A stretch of DNA of 64,000 nt from Pseudoflavonifractor sp. 524-17. Lineage in GTDB: Bacteria; Bacillota; Clostridia; Oscillospirales; Oscillospiraceae. Numbering within the stretch: position 1 is the stretch's first letter; each line of letters begins with the position of its first letter. The position numbers and the translations under genes were made by a program. The stretch lies in contig NZ_QWEK01000007.1 of NCBI RefSeq assembly GCF_009935845.1, forward strand, positions 22,527 to 86,526, read 5' to 3'. Below the pieces are notes generated by a model. That model searched no databases and was not told the DNA's origin. It was given only the letters and a program-made list of their open reading frames with translations. Positions 34,439-44,706 of the stretch are shown one piece after another.

Positions 34439-34474
34439 AAAGCAGGTATATCGTTGGAGATATACCTGCTTTTA
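34439..34474. terminator. Terminator between the protease gene and the XRE gene
   Basis: GCAGGTATATC and complement, 6-nt loop, followed by TTTT; the genes converge here. Confidence 0.8.
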
Positions 34475-35293
34475 CTATTTTCGCCTTTTGCCCCGCTGAT
34501 TGCCTTGCCGAATCTTCAACTTCTTGGACTTCTGTAATATTCCTATCAGCGTAACAAATTCCTCTTTTGTAATGGCATCATAGTCAATGCCCAGCCCTGC
34601 AAGATAAACTCTGGCCTGTTTCTCCTGCGGACTGCCCTCATAGCTCATAGCAGTCTGTAAATATTCGCTGACAGCTTCGGCGGAAGATTCCCCATCTGCG
34701 GTAGTGGCATCCTGCTTGTGGGCTTCTCTGATGTCCGATAGAATACCTATCAGATCATCAGATAGCACCTGCTTGAAATACTCAACCGTTTGTATTTGGG
34801 CAAGAGCCAGCGTTCGTGTATGCAAATCCCCATCCTCCACGGCATACTGCTGAATGACTTGCCGGCGCACCGCCTCAAGCATGGCGTTCATATCATTGAT
34901 CCTGCCATCGGCAATCCGGTCAACATAGACCTCAGCATCGACCATTAACTGCTGGAATTTGTCATGCACCAGCAACTCAGACAGCAGCCGCTTATTATAT
35001 TTCCCATCCCGTATCGCATCTACCGCATCATCCCGCAGATGCAGGGCTTGAAGCTCTGCGTTTGCGGGATTTTTGTTTTCTGTCAAACCCAGCAGATAGT
35101 CTGTAGACACGCCATAGAACTTCGCCAGCGTCACAATGGCAAAGGGGCTTATATCCTTGAAATCCTCAGACTCATATTTGCCGAGGGCTGATTTGGAAAG
35201 CCCTGTCTGCTCCGCAAGCTGTTCCAAACTCAGACCCCGGACAACGACCCGCAGGTCTTTCAAACGCTCCTGTATTGTCAATTTCGCTTCCAT
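34475..35293 (-). CDS. XRE-family transcriptional regulator of the mobile element
   Basis: The 272-residue protein begins with an XRE helix-turn-helix (MEAKLTIQERLKDLRVVVRGLSLEQLAEQTGLSKSALGKYESEDFKDISPFAIVTLAKFYGVSTDYLLGLTE, 1-72) followed by a long helical domain of unknown role and a basic tail (KLKIRQGNQRGKRRK). Such regulators are common in Firmicute integrative elements and control element genes. It is transcribed away from the hairpin array, toward the protease gene. Confidence 0.88.
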   Translation of the reverse strand: MEAKLTIQERLKDLRVVVRGLSLEQLAEQTGLSKSALGKYESEDFKDISPFAIVTLAKFYGVSTDYLLGLTENKNPANAELQALHLRDDAVDAIRDGKYNKRLLSELLVHDKFQQLMVDAEVYVDRIADGRINDMNAMLEAVRRQVIQQYAVEDGDLHTRTLALAQIQTVEYFKQVLSDDLIGILSDIREAHKQDATTADGESSAEAVSEYLQTAMSYEGSPQEKQARVYLAGLGIDYDAITKEEFVTLIGILQKSKKLKIRQGNQRGKRRK

Positions 35294-35856
35294 CGCCGCC
35301 TCCGTCCATAAGCGTGGAAATCACGCCGATTTGCCGCCCTTTTCCATCCTCTTGGATATACGGAAAGGGGCGTATTTTTTCGCTACAATGTACCTGACAC
35401 GCACTACTGAACCTTGAAAATTGCATGACCGTCCGAATGGGATATGCTTTCCGGCGAAGTGACGCCACGATATGAGCGCACCAAGGGGAGCGATACGCCG
35501 GGGTGAGATTCCCGGGCAGGAACGACATTCGGGGAGAACGGCACCCAAAATTATGGTTTGGATTCAAGCCTTGTGAAATCTGCAAACAATCGGCTGTTTG
35601 TGTGCCTGTATCTACATCAAAGAGCATTGCGCTCAATGGTGAATGTGGTATGCTGTCCAGCAATCCTTTTCTCCAATCAACGGAAAAGTGTGCTTGTTGG
35701 CAAAGTCGGTTGGTCGCCTATGCGGACAGGACATCATAGACGAAAATCTGAGCCAACGCCCCAATCCCAACAAACAACGCTCTATGGCGAATAGGCATCG
35801 CACATTTGCGTATCTATTATACCACAGAGCGAACCAAAAGAGAGGGAAAATTTCAC
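35294..35856. other. Divergent intergenic region, no supportable gene
   Basis: The 563 bp between the XRE gene and the small HTH-like gene contain several short open frames without ribosome sites or family likeness. A TATTATA box at about 35813-35820 could serve the rightward gene. Confidence 0.5.
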
Positions 35857-36087
35857 ATGAACATGAAAAAAGCAGAAGCCTATCGAAATGAGATCAAATC
35901 CTATATTGTCCGGGCGGGCATGACCATGGCGGAGGTGGTGGACTATCTGGCGGATGAGTACGGCTGGAGCGCCAGCGTTCCCAACCTGTCTGGTAAACTG
36001 CGGCGCGGTTCCCTCCGCTACGGCGAGGCTGTGGAGTTGGCCAATGCACTGGGCTATGATATCGTCTGGAAAAAGCATGAACGGTAA
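35857..36087 (+). CDS. Small HTH-like protein (DUF6471-like)
   Basis: The 76-residue product MNMKKAEAYRNEIKSYIVRAGMTMAEVVDYLADEYGWSASVPNLSGKLRRGSLRYGEAVELANALGYDIVWKKHER follows the plan of XRE-like DUF6471 proteins (helix, MTMAEVVDYL, NLSGKLRRGS, ANALGYDI). It is probably a DNA-binding regulator. It lies 3 nt before the hairpin array, so it is an obvious candidate to bind it. The family call is tentative. Confidence 0.7.
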   Translation: MNMKKAEAYRNEIKSYIVRAGMTMAEVVDYLADEYGWSASVPNLSGKLRRGSLRYGEAVELANALGYDIVWKKHER

Positions 36088-36089
36088 TT

Positions 36090-37198
<1,109 letters not shown>

Positions 37199-37210
37199 AT
37201 GGGTGTTTTA

Positions 37211-37368
37211 GCGGAAAGGTGTAGTTTTCCGTAAACGCCCATTTTCTTGCTCATTCAAAGTATACCACGGTATTTATAAATTTTCCATAGCTATTTTGTG
37301 ATTTCCTTTGCTGGACAGCAAACAAAAACCTGGCACCTTCACGGCTACGGAAAACTACACCATTCCGC
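37211..37368. promoter_or_regulatory. Candidate invertible promoter flanked by 23-bp inverted repeats
   Basis: Positions 37211-37233 and the reverse complement of 37346-37368 agree at 22 of 23 bases (core GGTGTAGTTTTCCGTA). Each arm is itself a partial dyad (CGGAA...TTCCG), as expected of a serine invertase site. The 112 bp between are AT-rich and hold an extended -10 TGGTATACT on the minus strand (-10 at 37264-37259, TGGAAA at 37287-37282, spacer 17). The methyltransferase ribosome site begins 10 nt beyond the right arm. Promoter direction as read points away from that operon. Confidence 0.75.
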
Positions 37369-37389
37369 AGGCCCAAAAGGAGGGGCGGA

Positions 37390-39318
37390 ATGATACTCAA
37401 CATCCAGGACGACATTCTGAAACTCCACTCTATGGGCCTTTTGGACAAGCTGCTGCTGGACAAGAGCACCGGAAAACACATCATGTGGGCTACGGACGCC
37501 TATTCCTCCCTCGGTTCACGGTACAGTCGGAATGAGGAAATCACATCGGAGTTGATTACCGGCCCCAACGCCAGCGTCATCAAGACCCGCGCCCGGAAAG
37601 AGATGGAGCAGCAGTCCAGCCGTACCCGGCAGCGTGGGGAAGTTTCCACTCCCCTGTGGGTTTGCCGGAAAATGTGCGACTACTCCGACGAGATGTGGGA
37701 CAGCAAAGCCGGTTGGCAAAAGTATGTGGATGCCAGAGTGCTGGAAATCACCTGTGGGGAGGCCCCCTTTCTGGTGAGCCGGTACGACGCGGAAACCGGC
37801 GAGGCCATCCTTGTTCCAGACCGTATTGGCCTGCTGGACCGAAAGTTACGGGCGGTCAACGAAAATGTCCAAACGGAGGAAGAGTGGCTGAAATGGGCGT
37901 TTTGGGCATTCTGGGCAACTTACGGCTATGAGTTCCAGGGCGACAATGTTTTGATTGCCCGTGTCAATCTGCTGATGACCTTTGAGGAGTATCTACTGGA
38001 CCGCTGGAAACGAAAACCGACAATTTCCGAATACGGGAAGCTCATCACAGTGATTGTTTGGAATATCTGGCAGATGGACGGTTTGCAAGGAACGATTCCC
38101 TATGGGAGTGCCGAGGAGAAGTTCCGGCAATTTAACCTATTTGAATTTTTGGGCGAGATGCCCGAACCTGATAAAGAAAATAAACAGCCGCGCTGCCGGG
38201 TCTATAACTGGCTTGGCGGCGGGAGCGTTGAATATTCAGCTTTACCGATAAGGGGGAAACGGGCGATGAAGTTTGATTTTGTGATTGGAAACCCACCATA
38301 TCAGGATGAAACTTTGGGTGAAAATAAGGGCTATGCGCCGCCAATTTATCACCTGTTTTTGGATGGAACTTATAAAGTCGCAGACAAAGTGGAGTTAATT
38401 CATCCTGCTCGTTTTCTCTTCAACGCTGGTTCTACCCCCAAAGCATGGAACCAGAAAATGCTTGCCGACCCTCATCTGAAAGTAGTGCGCTATGAGCAAG
38501 ATGCCAAAAAAATATTTTGTAATACAGAAATCATAGGCGGAATTGCAATCACATATTACGATAAAAATAGAGATTTCGGATGTATTGGAACGTTTACCGC
38601 ATTTAGAGAACTAAATACAATCATTCACAAAGTTCATCAATATCCGAAATTTAAGCCTCTAAGTAAAAGTGTCGTTACAAGCTATGCGTATCGCTTTACG
38701 GAAGATATGCACAAAGATTATCCTGAAGTTGTAGCACAGCTAAGCAAGGGTCATGCCTATGATTTGAAATCGAACGTATTTGAACGAGCTACGCAAATTT
38801 TCTTTGACACAAGACCAAATGATAACTGTAACTATATTAGGATAATTGGCAGAGAAGGTGGGAAACGCACATATAAATTTATTCGCTCAAATTATGTTAA
38901 TCAAGTATCAAATTTGTTCAAATACAAAATCATTTTGTCCAAAGCAGATGGTGCATCTGGAACAATAGGCAATCCAATCCCTGCCCGAATAATGGGTTCT
39001 CCAAGTATTGAACCGCCGGGAACAGGTTCAACAGAGTCGTTTTTTAGTATTGGTGCTTTCGACACTCAGGATGAAGCTCAAGCTGCTTTGAAGTACATCA
39101 AGACAAAATTTGCAAGGACTATGCTTGGCGTCTTAAAAACCACACAAGACATAACGCCTCAGAAATGGGAACACGTGCCGCTCCAAGACTTCACCCCCAC
39201 CTCCGACATCGACTGGACCAAATCCATCCCCGAAATCGACCAACAGCTTTACAAAAAATATGATCTGGACGAAACCGAAATCCAGTTCATCGAAACCCAT
39301 GTGAAGGAGATGACATGA
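37390..39318 (+). CDS. Eco57I-like N6-adenine DNA methyltransferase with target-recognition region
   Basis: The 642-residue protein has motif X-like GEVSTPLWVCRKMCDY, a SAM-site VLEITCGEAPFLVSRYDAETGE (about 114-135) and the catalytic FVIGNPPYQDE (about 296-306). The following part, to about residue 590, would be the target recognition domain. Base composition changes sharply: 37390-38270 is about 53% GC, 38290-39170 near 40%, then high again, suggesting exchange of the recognition domain. Its stop overlaps the helicase start (ATGA). Confidence 0.88.
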   Translation: MILNIQDDILKLHSMGLLDKLLLDKSTGKHIMWATDAYSSLGSRYSRNEEITSELITGPNASVIKTRARKEMEQQSSRTRQRGEVSTPLWVCRKMCDYSDEMWDSKAGWQKYVDARVLEITCGEAPFLVSRYDAETGEAILVPDRIGLLDRKLRAVNENVQTEEEWLKWAFWAFWATYGYEFQGDNVLIARVNLLMTFEEYLLDRWKRKPTISEYGKLITVIVWNIWQMDGLQGTIPYGSAEEKFRQFNLFEFLGEMPEPDKENKQPRCRVYNWLGGGSVEYSALPIRGKRAMKFDFVIGNPPYQDETLGENKGYAPPIYHLFLDGTYKVADKVELIHPARFLFNAGSTPKAWNQKMLADPHLKVVRYEQDAKKIFCNTEIIGGIAITYYDKNRDFGCIGTFTAFRELNTIIHKVHQYPKFKPLSKSVVTSYAYRFTEDMHKDYPEVVAQLSKGHAYDLKSNVFERATQIFFDTRPNDNCNYIRIIGREGGKRTYKFIRSNYVNQVSNLFKYKIILSKADGASGTIGNPIPARIMGSPSIEPPGTGSTESFFSIGAFDTQDEAQAALKYIKTKFARTMLGVLKTTQDITPQKWEHVPLQDFTPTSDIDWTKSIPEIDQQLYKKYDLDETEIQFIETHVKEMT

Positions 39319-42300
39319 TGGAAGCAAAAATTCAATCTTTCTCCCGTGTCGTCCCCATGATCTACGCCTACAACACCCCCGGCGTCACCTATCACGAGGG
39401 CTGGACGAAAATCGGCTACACCGAGAAACAGACCGTTTCCCAGCGCATCAAACAGCAGACCCACACCGCCGGTATCCAGTATCAGCTGGCCTGGCAGGAC
39501 AACGCCATATTCAAGGACGGTTCCGGGGAATACTTTACCGATCACGATTTTCACTCATTTCTAGAGTCGCAGATGGGCGTGGAGCGCACCCCTGGAACAG
39601 AGTGGTTCCATGTGGATGGCCCCACCTCCCACCGGCACTTTGACGCCTTTTCCCGGCGGGAGTTGGTGGCGACCAGCGACCAACGGCTGACCTATGAACT
39701 TCGGAAAGAACAGCGGGAAGCCGTTTCCATGACAAAAGCCTATTTTGAAAACGGCGGCGAGGAATTTCTCTGGAACGCCAAGCCCCGCTTTGGCAAGACG
39801 CTGACCTCTTATGATCTCGTCCGGCAGATGGGCTTTACCAAAGTGCTGATCGTCACCAACCGGCCCAGCATTGCCAACTCCTGGGCTGACGATTTCTTCA
39901 AATTTATCGGCTGGCGGGGCGAGTTCTCTTTTGTATCCGATACCGACGCCTTGAAGGACAAGCCCGGCGTTTTATCGAGAGAAGAACACCTTGCCGGGAT
40001 ACTCCACCGGGAAGATTCAATGCCAAGGAACATGATCACTTTTGAATCGCTGCAAGGCTTGAAAGGCTCTGTCTATTTTGGCGGACAGTATGATAAACTG
40101 CGCTGGATGAGCGAATTGGAGTTTGATTTGCTGATCGTGGACGAGGCCCAGGAGGGCGTGGACACCATGAAAACCGAGCGGGCCTTCCGCAATATCAAGC
40201 GGAAGCACACGCTGTATCTGTCCGGCACGCCCTTCAAGCAGCTTGCCAGCGAGCAGTTTTCCAAGGAGCAGATATTCAACTGGTCCTATGCGGACGAGCA
40301 GGAGGCCAAGGCGAATTGGAGCGGCGAAGATGCCAATCCCTACGAAACGCTGCCCCGGCTGGCCATGTTCACTTATCAGCTTTCCGGCATGATCCGGGAG
40401 CGCATCGAGAAAGGGCTGGATTTGTCCGGCGAGGATGGCACTGTCGATTATGCCTTTGACCTCAACGAGTTTTTCGCCACAGATGAGCGAGGAAAATTTG
40501 TCCATGAGGATGAAATCAAAAGGTTCCTTCATGCCCTGACAACGCAGGAAAAGTACCCGTTCTCCACGCCGGAACTGCGGCGGGAGCTGTCCCATACCAT
40601 GTGGTACTTAAACCGGGTGGCAAGCGCCAAGGCGTTGGAAAAGCTGCTTCGGGAGGACGAGGTTTTCCGCGAGTACAAGGTCGTTCTTGCGGCGGGAGAT
40701 GGTCGAAGCGATGACGATGACGCACAGGCGGCAAAGGCTTTTGACCAGGTGAAGGCGGCGATTGCAAATTATGATAAGACTATCACCCTGACTGTAGGGC
40801 AACTCACCGTGGGCGTCACCATCCCGGAGTGGAGCGGCGTTCTCATGCTCTGCAACATGAAAAGTCCGTCCTCCTATATGCAGGCGGCGTTCCGGGCGCA
40901 GAACCCTTGTATCGTGACCCGTGACAGCCAGCGGTTCCGCAAGGAAACCGCCTATGTCTTTGACTTCGACCCCGCCCGGACGCTGATCATCTTTGACGAG
41001 TTCGCCAACAACCTGTCCGCCGATACCGTGGGCGGGCGCGGCACCAGCGATGACCGGAAGGAAAACATCAAGCGGCTGCTGAACTTCTTCCCTGTGCTGG
41101 GCGAGGACAGCGAGGGTCGGATGGTGGAACTGGACGCCGCCTCTGTCCTGTCCATCCCCCGACGGCTGAAAAGCCAGGAGGTGGTGCGGCGGGGCTTCAT
41201 GTCCAACTTTCTGTTCCAGAATATCAGTAATATTTTCGGTGCGCCCGCTGTTGTCCGGGAGATCGTGGAGAAGCTGACACCCGCCCATGAAGAGGGCAAG
41301 AAAGCAGACCCCAAGCGGCTGGATAGCATGGACACTGTGACAGTGGACGAGAACGGCGAGGTGGAAATTCCCAACGAAACTATCATCGGCAGAACGCAGG
41401 ATTTGTTCGGCCCGAAGGTCTATGAGATTGCAGATATCCAATCCCAGATGGAGACTGTCGCTGAGAACGCTTCCATTGAGGCGGTAGACCAGCATATCAG
41501 GACGCTGACCGAAACCGTCAAGGCCCATATCAAGGAGAATGTAGTTGCTCCAGCCGCCGAGGGTTACGGCATGAAGAAGGGCGCACAGAACCGCCTGGAG
41601 AAACAGGTTGAACAGGACATTGACCGGGCATTCCAAAAAATCCAGGGCGACTATGAGCAACAGACCCGCATTGCCAAAGCGGAGTTGGAGCGGAAACAGC
41701 AGGCGGCAACTACAGCACAGGAGGTCAAGCAGGCCGAAACAGACTACGCCGCCGCTATGGACAGCGCCCTGAAATCCTTCGTGGAAACGGTACAGGAAAC
41801 GGTTCAGCAGACTGTTGAGGAAAAGCCAAAGGAGGTCGTGGAGCAGGCAGAGCGACACAAGGCGGAACAGGAAAAGCAGTCCGTGGAGGATGAAGTCCGC
41901 GCCCATCTGCGAGGCTTTTCCCGTACTATCCCCAGTTTCATCATGGCCTATGGTGACGGCAATTTGACCCTTGCTAATTTCGATGACTACACCGAGGACG
42001 ATGTGTTTCTGGAAGTGACCGGCATCACAATGGCTGACTTCCGTTTTCTGCGAGACGGCGGCGAGTACACCGACCCGGAAACCGGAGAGAGCAAACATTT
42101 TGAGGGTCATCTCTTTGATGAGGTTGTGTTCAACGACTCTGTGGCGGAGTTTTGGAACAAGAAACAGCAGTTGGCTGATTATTTTGATGAGAGACAGGAT
42201 GAAGATATTTTTGATTACATCCCACCGCAAAAAACCAATCAGATTTTCACGCCCCGCTGGGTGGTGTCCATGATGGTGGATCAGTTGGAGGAAAATAATC

Positions 42301-42635
42301 CCGGCTGTTTTGATGACCCCACGAAAACCTTTGCCGACCTGTATATGAAATCCGGACTATACATCACAGAGATCGTCAAGCGGCTTTATCGGAGCGAGGG
42401 ACTTAAGGCGACTTTCCCGGATGAGAAAGAGCGCATCCGCCATATCCTGCAAAAACAGGTTTACGGTATGGCCCCGACCCGCATTATCTATCTGATTGCC
42501 ACAAACTACATCTTAGGATTTGACGAGGCATTGAAAGACAGCACTCACAATTTTGTCCAGGCTGATGCGGCGGAGGCCGCAAAAGCGGGGACTCTGGATA
42601 AGCTGGTAGACCGGCATTTCGGCAGGCTGGGCTGA
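39315..42635 (+). CDS. Restriction-helicase: GIY-YIG-like nuclease, SF2 helicase, coiled coil and C-terminal methylase-like region
   Basis: The 1106-residue protein has an N-terminal T5orf172/GIY-YIG-like domain (IYAYNTPG 16-23, WTKIGYT 30-36, R44, GSGEYF near 74), then SF2 motifs (AKPRFGKT, LLIVDEAQEG, LYLSGTPFKQL), a long Glu/Gln-rich coiled coil (about 690-880) and a C-terminal segment QIFTPRWVVSMMVDQL...FADLYMKSGLYITEIVKRL that resembles methylase motifs X and I without a catalytic NPPY. It forms an operon with the methyltransferase, probably a translocating restriction enzyme. Confidence 0.82.
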   Translation: MMEAKIQSFSRVVPMIYAYNTPGVTYHEGWTKIGYTEKQTVSQRIKQQTHTAGIQYQLAWQDNAIFKDGSGEYFTDHDFHSFLESQMGVERTPGTEWFHVDGPTSHRHFDAFSRRELVATSDQRLTYELRKEQREAVSMTKAYFENGGEEFLWNAKPRFGKTLTSYDLVRQMGFTKVLIVTNRPSIANSWADDFFKFIGWRGEFSFVSDTDALKDKPGVLSREEHLAGILHREDSMPRNMITFESLQGLKGSVYFGGQYDKLRWMSELEFDLLIVDEAQEGVDTMKTERAFRNIKRKHTLYLSGTPFKQLASEQFSKEQIFNWSYADEQEAKANWSGEDANPYETLPRLAMFTYQLSGMIRERIEKGLDLSGEDGTVDYAFDLNEFFATDERGKFVHEDEIKRFLHALTTQEKYPFSTPELRRELSHTMWYLNRVASAKALEKLLREDEVFREYKVVLAAGDGRSDDDDAQAAKAFDQVKAAIANYDKTITLTVGQLTVGVTIPEWSGVLMLCNMKSPSSYMQAAFRAQNPCIVTRDSQRFRKETAYVFDFDPARTLIIFDEFANNLSADTVGGRGTSDDRKENIKRLLNFFPVLGEDSEGRMVELDAASVLSIPRRLKSQEVVRRGFMSNFLFQNISNIFGAPAVVREIVEKLTPAHEEGKKADPKRLDSMDTVTVDENGEVEIPNETIIGRTQDLFGPKVYEIADIQSQMETVAENASIEAVDQHIRTLTETVKAHIKENVVAPAAEGYGMKKGAQNRLEKQVEQDIDRAFQKIQGDYEQQTRIAKAELERKQQAATTAQEVKQAETDYAAAMDSALKSFVETVQETVQQTVEEKPKEVVEQAERHKAEQEKQSVEDEVRAHLRGFSRTIPSFIMAYGDGNLTLANFDDYTEDDVFLEVTGITMADFRFLRDGGEYTDPETGESKHFEGHLFDEVVFNDSVAEFWNKKQQLADYFDERQDEDIFDYIPPQKTNQIFTPRWVVSMMVDQLEENNPGCFDDPTKTFADLYMKSGLYITEIVKRLYRSEGLKATFPDEKERIRHILQKQVYGMAPTRIIYLIATNYILGFDEALKDSTHNFVQADAAEAAKAGTLDKLVDRHFGRLG

Positions 42636-42654
42636 CTATTGAAAATTCCGAATG

Positions 42655-42850
42655 GCGCACTTCTATACGGGGTGTCCCCCGTATGTGCGCTCTGCGAGGC
42701 TGAACGGCTCTGACTTTTGAAAGTCAGAGCCGTTTTCCGTCGCTCTGCTCCGAACAAGGGGCTGTCTGCCCCTTGCGCCGCGTTGCGGCTATCCCTGTTA
42801 AAGTACATACTTCATACTCATAACCGCTTGTCAAATCTGACAGGCGGTTT
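42655..42850. other. Hairpin-rich gap before the mobilization genes; candidate oriT
   Basis: Contains GCGCAC...ATACGGGG/CCCCGTAT...GTGCGC (42655-42690), ACGGCTCTGACTTT hairpin with T-run (42704-42733), AAGGGGC...GCCCCTT, and AACCGCTTGTCA-AATC-TGACAGGCGGTT with T-run (42822-42849). The last core (GTCAAATCTGAC) is like those of the 36.1-36.5 kb array. Relaxase origins usually lie just upstream of mob genes; that role is inference. Confidence 0.5.
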
Positions 42851-42886
42851 TTCATAGCCGCAGAAAAAATGAAGGAGGTCATTTGA

Positions 42887-43207
42887 ATGTACGAGCCAAG
42901 TCCTGAACTCAAAAAACTTGAAGCCGAAAAAGCCGAAGCCGAACAGCAGCTCATGCGGGAGCAGCACAAGTACCAGCGTCTTTGCAATCGGGAGCAGTAT
43001 TACAAAAAGCGGGAACGCACTGCAAGGGCGCATCGCCTGATCACCCGCGGCGCGGCTGTCGAAAGCGTGTCCCCGCTGGTGACGGTGCTGGGCGAAGTCG
43101 AGTTCTTCTCCCTTGTGGATCGCATCTTCTCCATGCCTGAAGTCAAAGGCATGGTGATGGAAGCGGTCAACGCCCACAACGCCGCCGAGCAATCAGGAGG
43201 TGACTGA
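42887..43207 (+). CDS. DUF3847 mobilization-associated protein
   Basis: The 106-residue product MYEPSPELKKLEAEKAEAEQQLMREQHKYQRLCNREQYYKKRERTARAHRLITRGAAVESV... has an N-terminal coiled coil and the DUF3847 pattern. Members sit just before MobA/MobL genes in Firmicute mobile elements and may be relaxase accessory factors. Its TGA stop shares its A with the ATT start of the relaxase. Confidence 0.88.
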   Translation: MYEPSPELKKLEAEKAEAEQQLMREQHKYQRLCNREQYYKKRERTARAHRLITRGAAVESVSPLVTVLGEVEFFSLVDRIFSMPEVKGMVMEAVNAHNAAEQSGGD

Positions 43208-44682
43208 TTATCGCCCTTTATCATTTCCACGCCACTCAAATCAAGCGGAGTGCAGGACAGTCCGCCATCGCCTCTGCCGCCTACCGTTCCGGGGAAAAGC
43301 TGTTCAGCGAGTATTACGGCGAGGTCAGCGACTACACCCGCAAGGGCGGCGTGTCTCATTCCGAAATCCTCTTGTCGCCTCATGCCCCGCTGGAGTATGC
43401 AGACCGCCAGACACTCTGGAACGCCGTGGAGAAAGCAGAGCGCCATCCCCAAGCCCAGCTTGCGTACAGCTTCGATATTGCCTTGCAGAACGAATTTTCC
43501 TTGGAGGAGAACATCGACCTTGCAAGGCAATTTTTGTTGGAGCAGTTTGTCAGCCGAGGCATGATCTGCGACTTCTCCGTCCATCTGCCTGACAAAGAAG
43601 ATGGCGGCATCGCCAATCCCCATTTTCATGTGATGTGTCCCATCCGCCCTTTGAAAGAAAATGGGAAATGGGATGCCAAACAGCACCGGGTCTATGTGCT
43701 GGATGAAAACGGCAACCGCATTCGGGACGAGGCCGGCAACTATGTGTTCAACGCCGTTCCCACCACCGATTGGAGCAGGCCGGAAACGCTGGAAGAGTGG
43801 CGCAAGGCATGGGCGGATTTGTGCAATGCCCGTTTTGAAGAAAAAGGTCTGTCCTGCCGCATCGACCACCGCAGTTATGAGCGTCAGGGAATCGAACAAT
43901 TACCCACCGTTCACGAAGGCCCTGCTGTCCGGCAGATGGAGGCAAGGGGTATCCGTACCGACAAAGGTGACCTCAACCGTTGGATCAGAGCCACCAACAG
44001 TATGCTCCGCAGTATCAGGCAAAAAATCTCCGGGTTGATGGCGTGGCTGACAGAAGCGAAAGAGAAATTGACTGCGGCGCAATCGCTGGATTTGGCACAG
44101 GCGCTGGCGGCCTATTATTCCGTCCGCAACGCCGGGGCTTATTCGCAAAAAGCAAAGGTCGGCAATCTGAAGCGATACACAGAGGACTTTGCGTTTCTGG
44201 AATCCAAGGGCATTCTCACAATCGACCAGCTGCATGAGTTTGTATCCGCCATGAGCGATAAGGTATTTGACCTAAACGGCTCCACGAAAGAGAAAGCCAC
44301 GCAGATGAAAAAGCTGAAAGACCTGATCCGTTTGGTAGAGGACTACACCCGATTGAAGCCTATTGTAGACGCCATTCCTGCCAAGGGTGGCTTCGGAAAG
44401 AAACAGGAAAAGTACAAGGCCGAACATGACAGTGAGATCAGGCAGTTTTATGCCGTAAAGCGCAAGCTGGACAATGCCGGTCTCCCTGGCAAAAAACTGA
44501 CCCCGAAACAGTGGCAGGCGGAATTGGAAAGGCTCATGGAGCAGTACGCAGCCGAAACTGCCGAACTGAAACCTATCTATGCCGATTTGAAAAAGTTGCG
44601 GGATATTCAGTACAAGGTGGATTCTGCTCTCCACGACCAGCAACGCCGGGGGCATCAAAGAAAACAGGAAGTCGAGCATTGA
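43207..44682 (+). CDS. MobA/MobL-family relaxase with ATT start codon
   Basis: The family N-terminus IALYHFHATQIKRSAGQSAIASAAYRSGEKLFSEYYGEVSDYTRKGG is encoded from ATT at 43207; the first standard start (GTG 43351) would remove 48 conserved residues. GGAGG lies 6 nt before the ATT. The metal-binding histidines are in NPHFHVMCPIRPL, and a long helical C-terminus follows. The enzyme nicks oriT and pilots the element during conjugative transfer. The element lacks its own type IV secretion genes, so it must borrow a conjugation machine. Confidence 0.9.
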   Translation: MIALYHFHATQIKRSAGQSAIASAAYRSGEKLFSEYYGEVSDYTRKGGVSHSEILLSPHAPLEYADRQTLWNAVEKAERHPQAQLAYSFDIALQNEFSLEENIDLARQFLLEQFVSRGMICDFSVHLPDKEDGGIANPHFHVMCPIRPLKENGKWDAKQHRVYVLDENGNRIRDEAGNYVFNAVPTTDWSRPETLEEWRKAWADLCNARFEEKGLSCRIDHRSYERQGIEQLPTVHEGPAVRQMEARGIRTDKGDLNRWIRATNSMLRSIRQKISGLMAWLTEAKEKLTAAQSLDLAQALAAYYSVRNAGAYSQKAKVGNLKRYTEDFAFLESKGILTIDQLHEFVSAMSDKVFDLNGSTKEKATQMKKLKDLIRLVEDYTRLKPIVDAIPAKGGFGKKQEKYKAEHDSEIRQFYAVKRKLDNAGLPGKKLTPKQWQAELERLMEQYAAETAELKPIYADLKKLRDIQYKVDSALHDQQRRGHQRKQEVEH

Positions 44683-44706
44683 TTTTTGGAGAGGAGTTAA
44701 GATTTT

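Noticed and set aside
35503..35794. Short open frames between the XRE gene and the small HTH-like gene
   Set aside because: No ribosome sites, overlapping in several frames, and no recognisable protein features.
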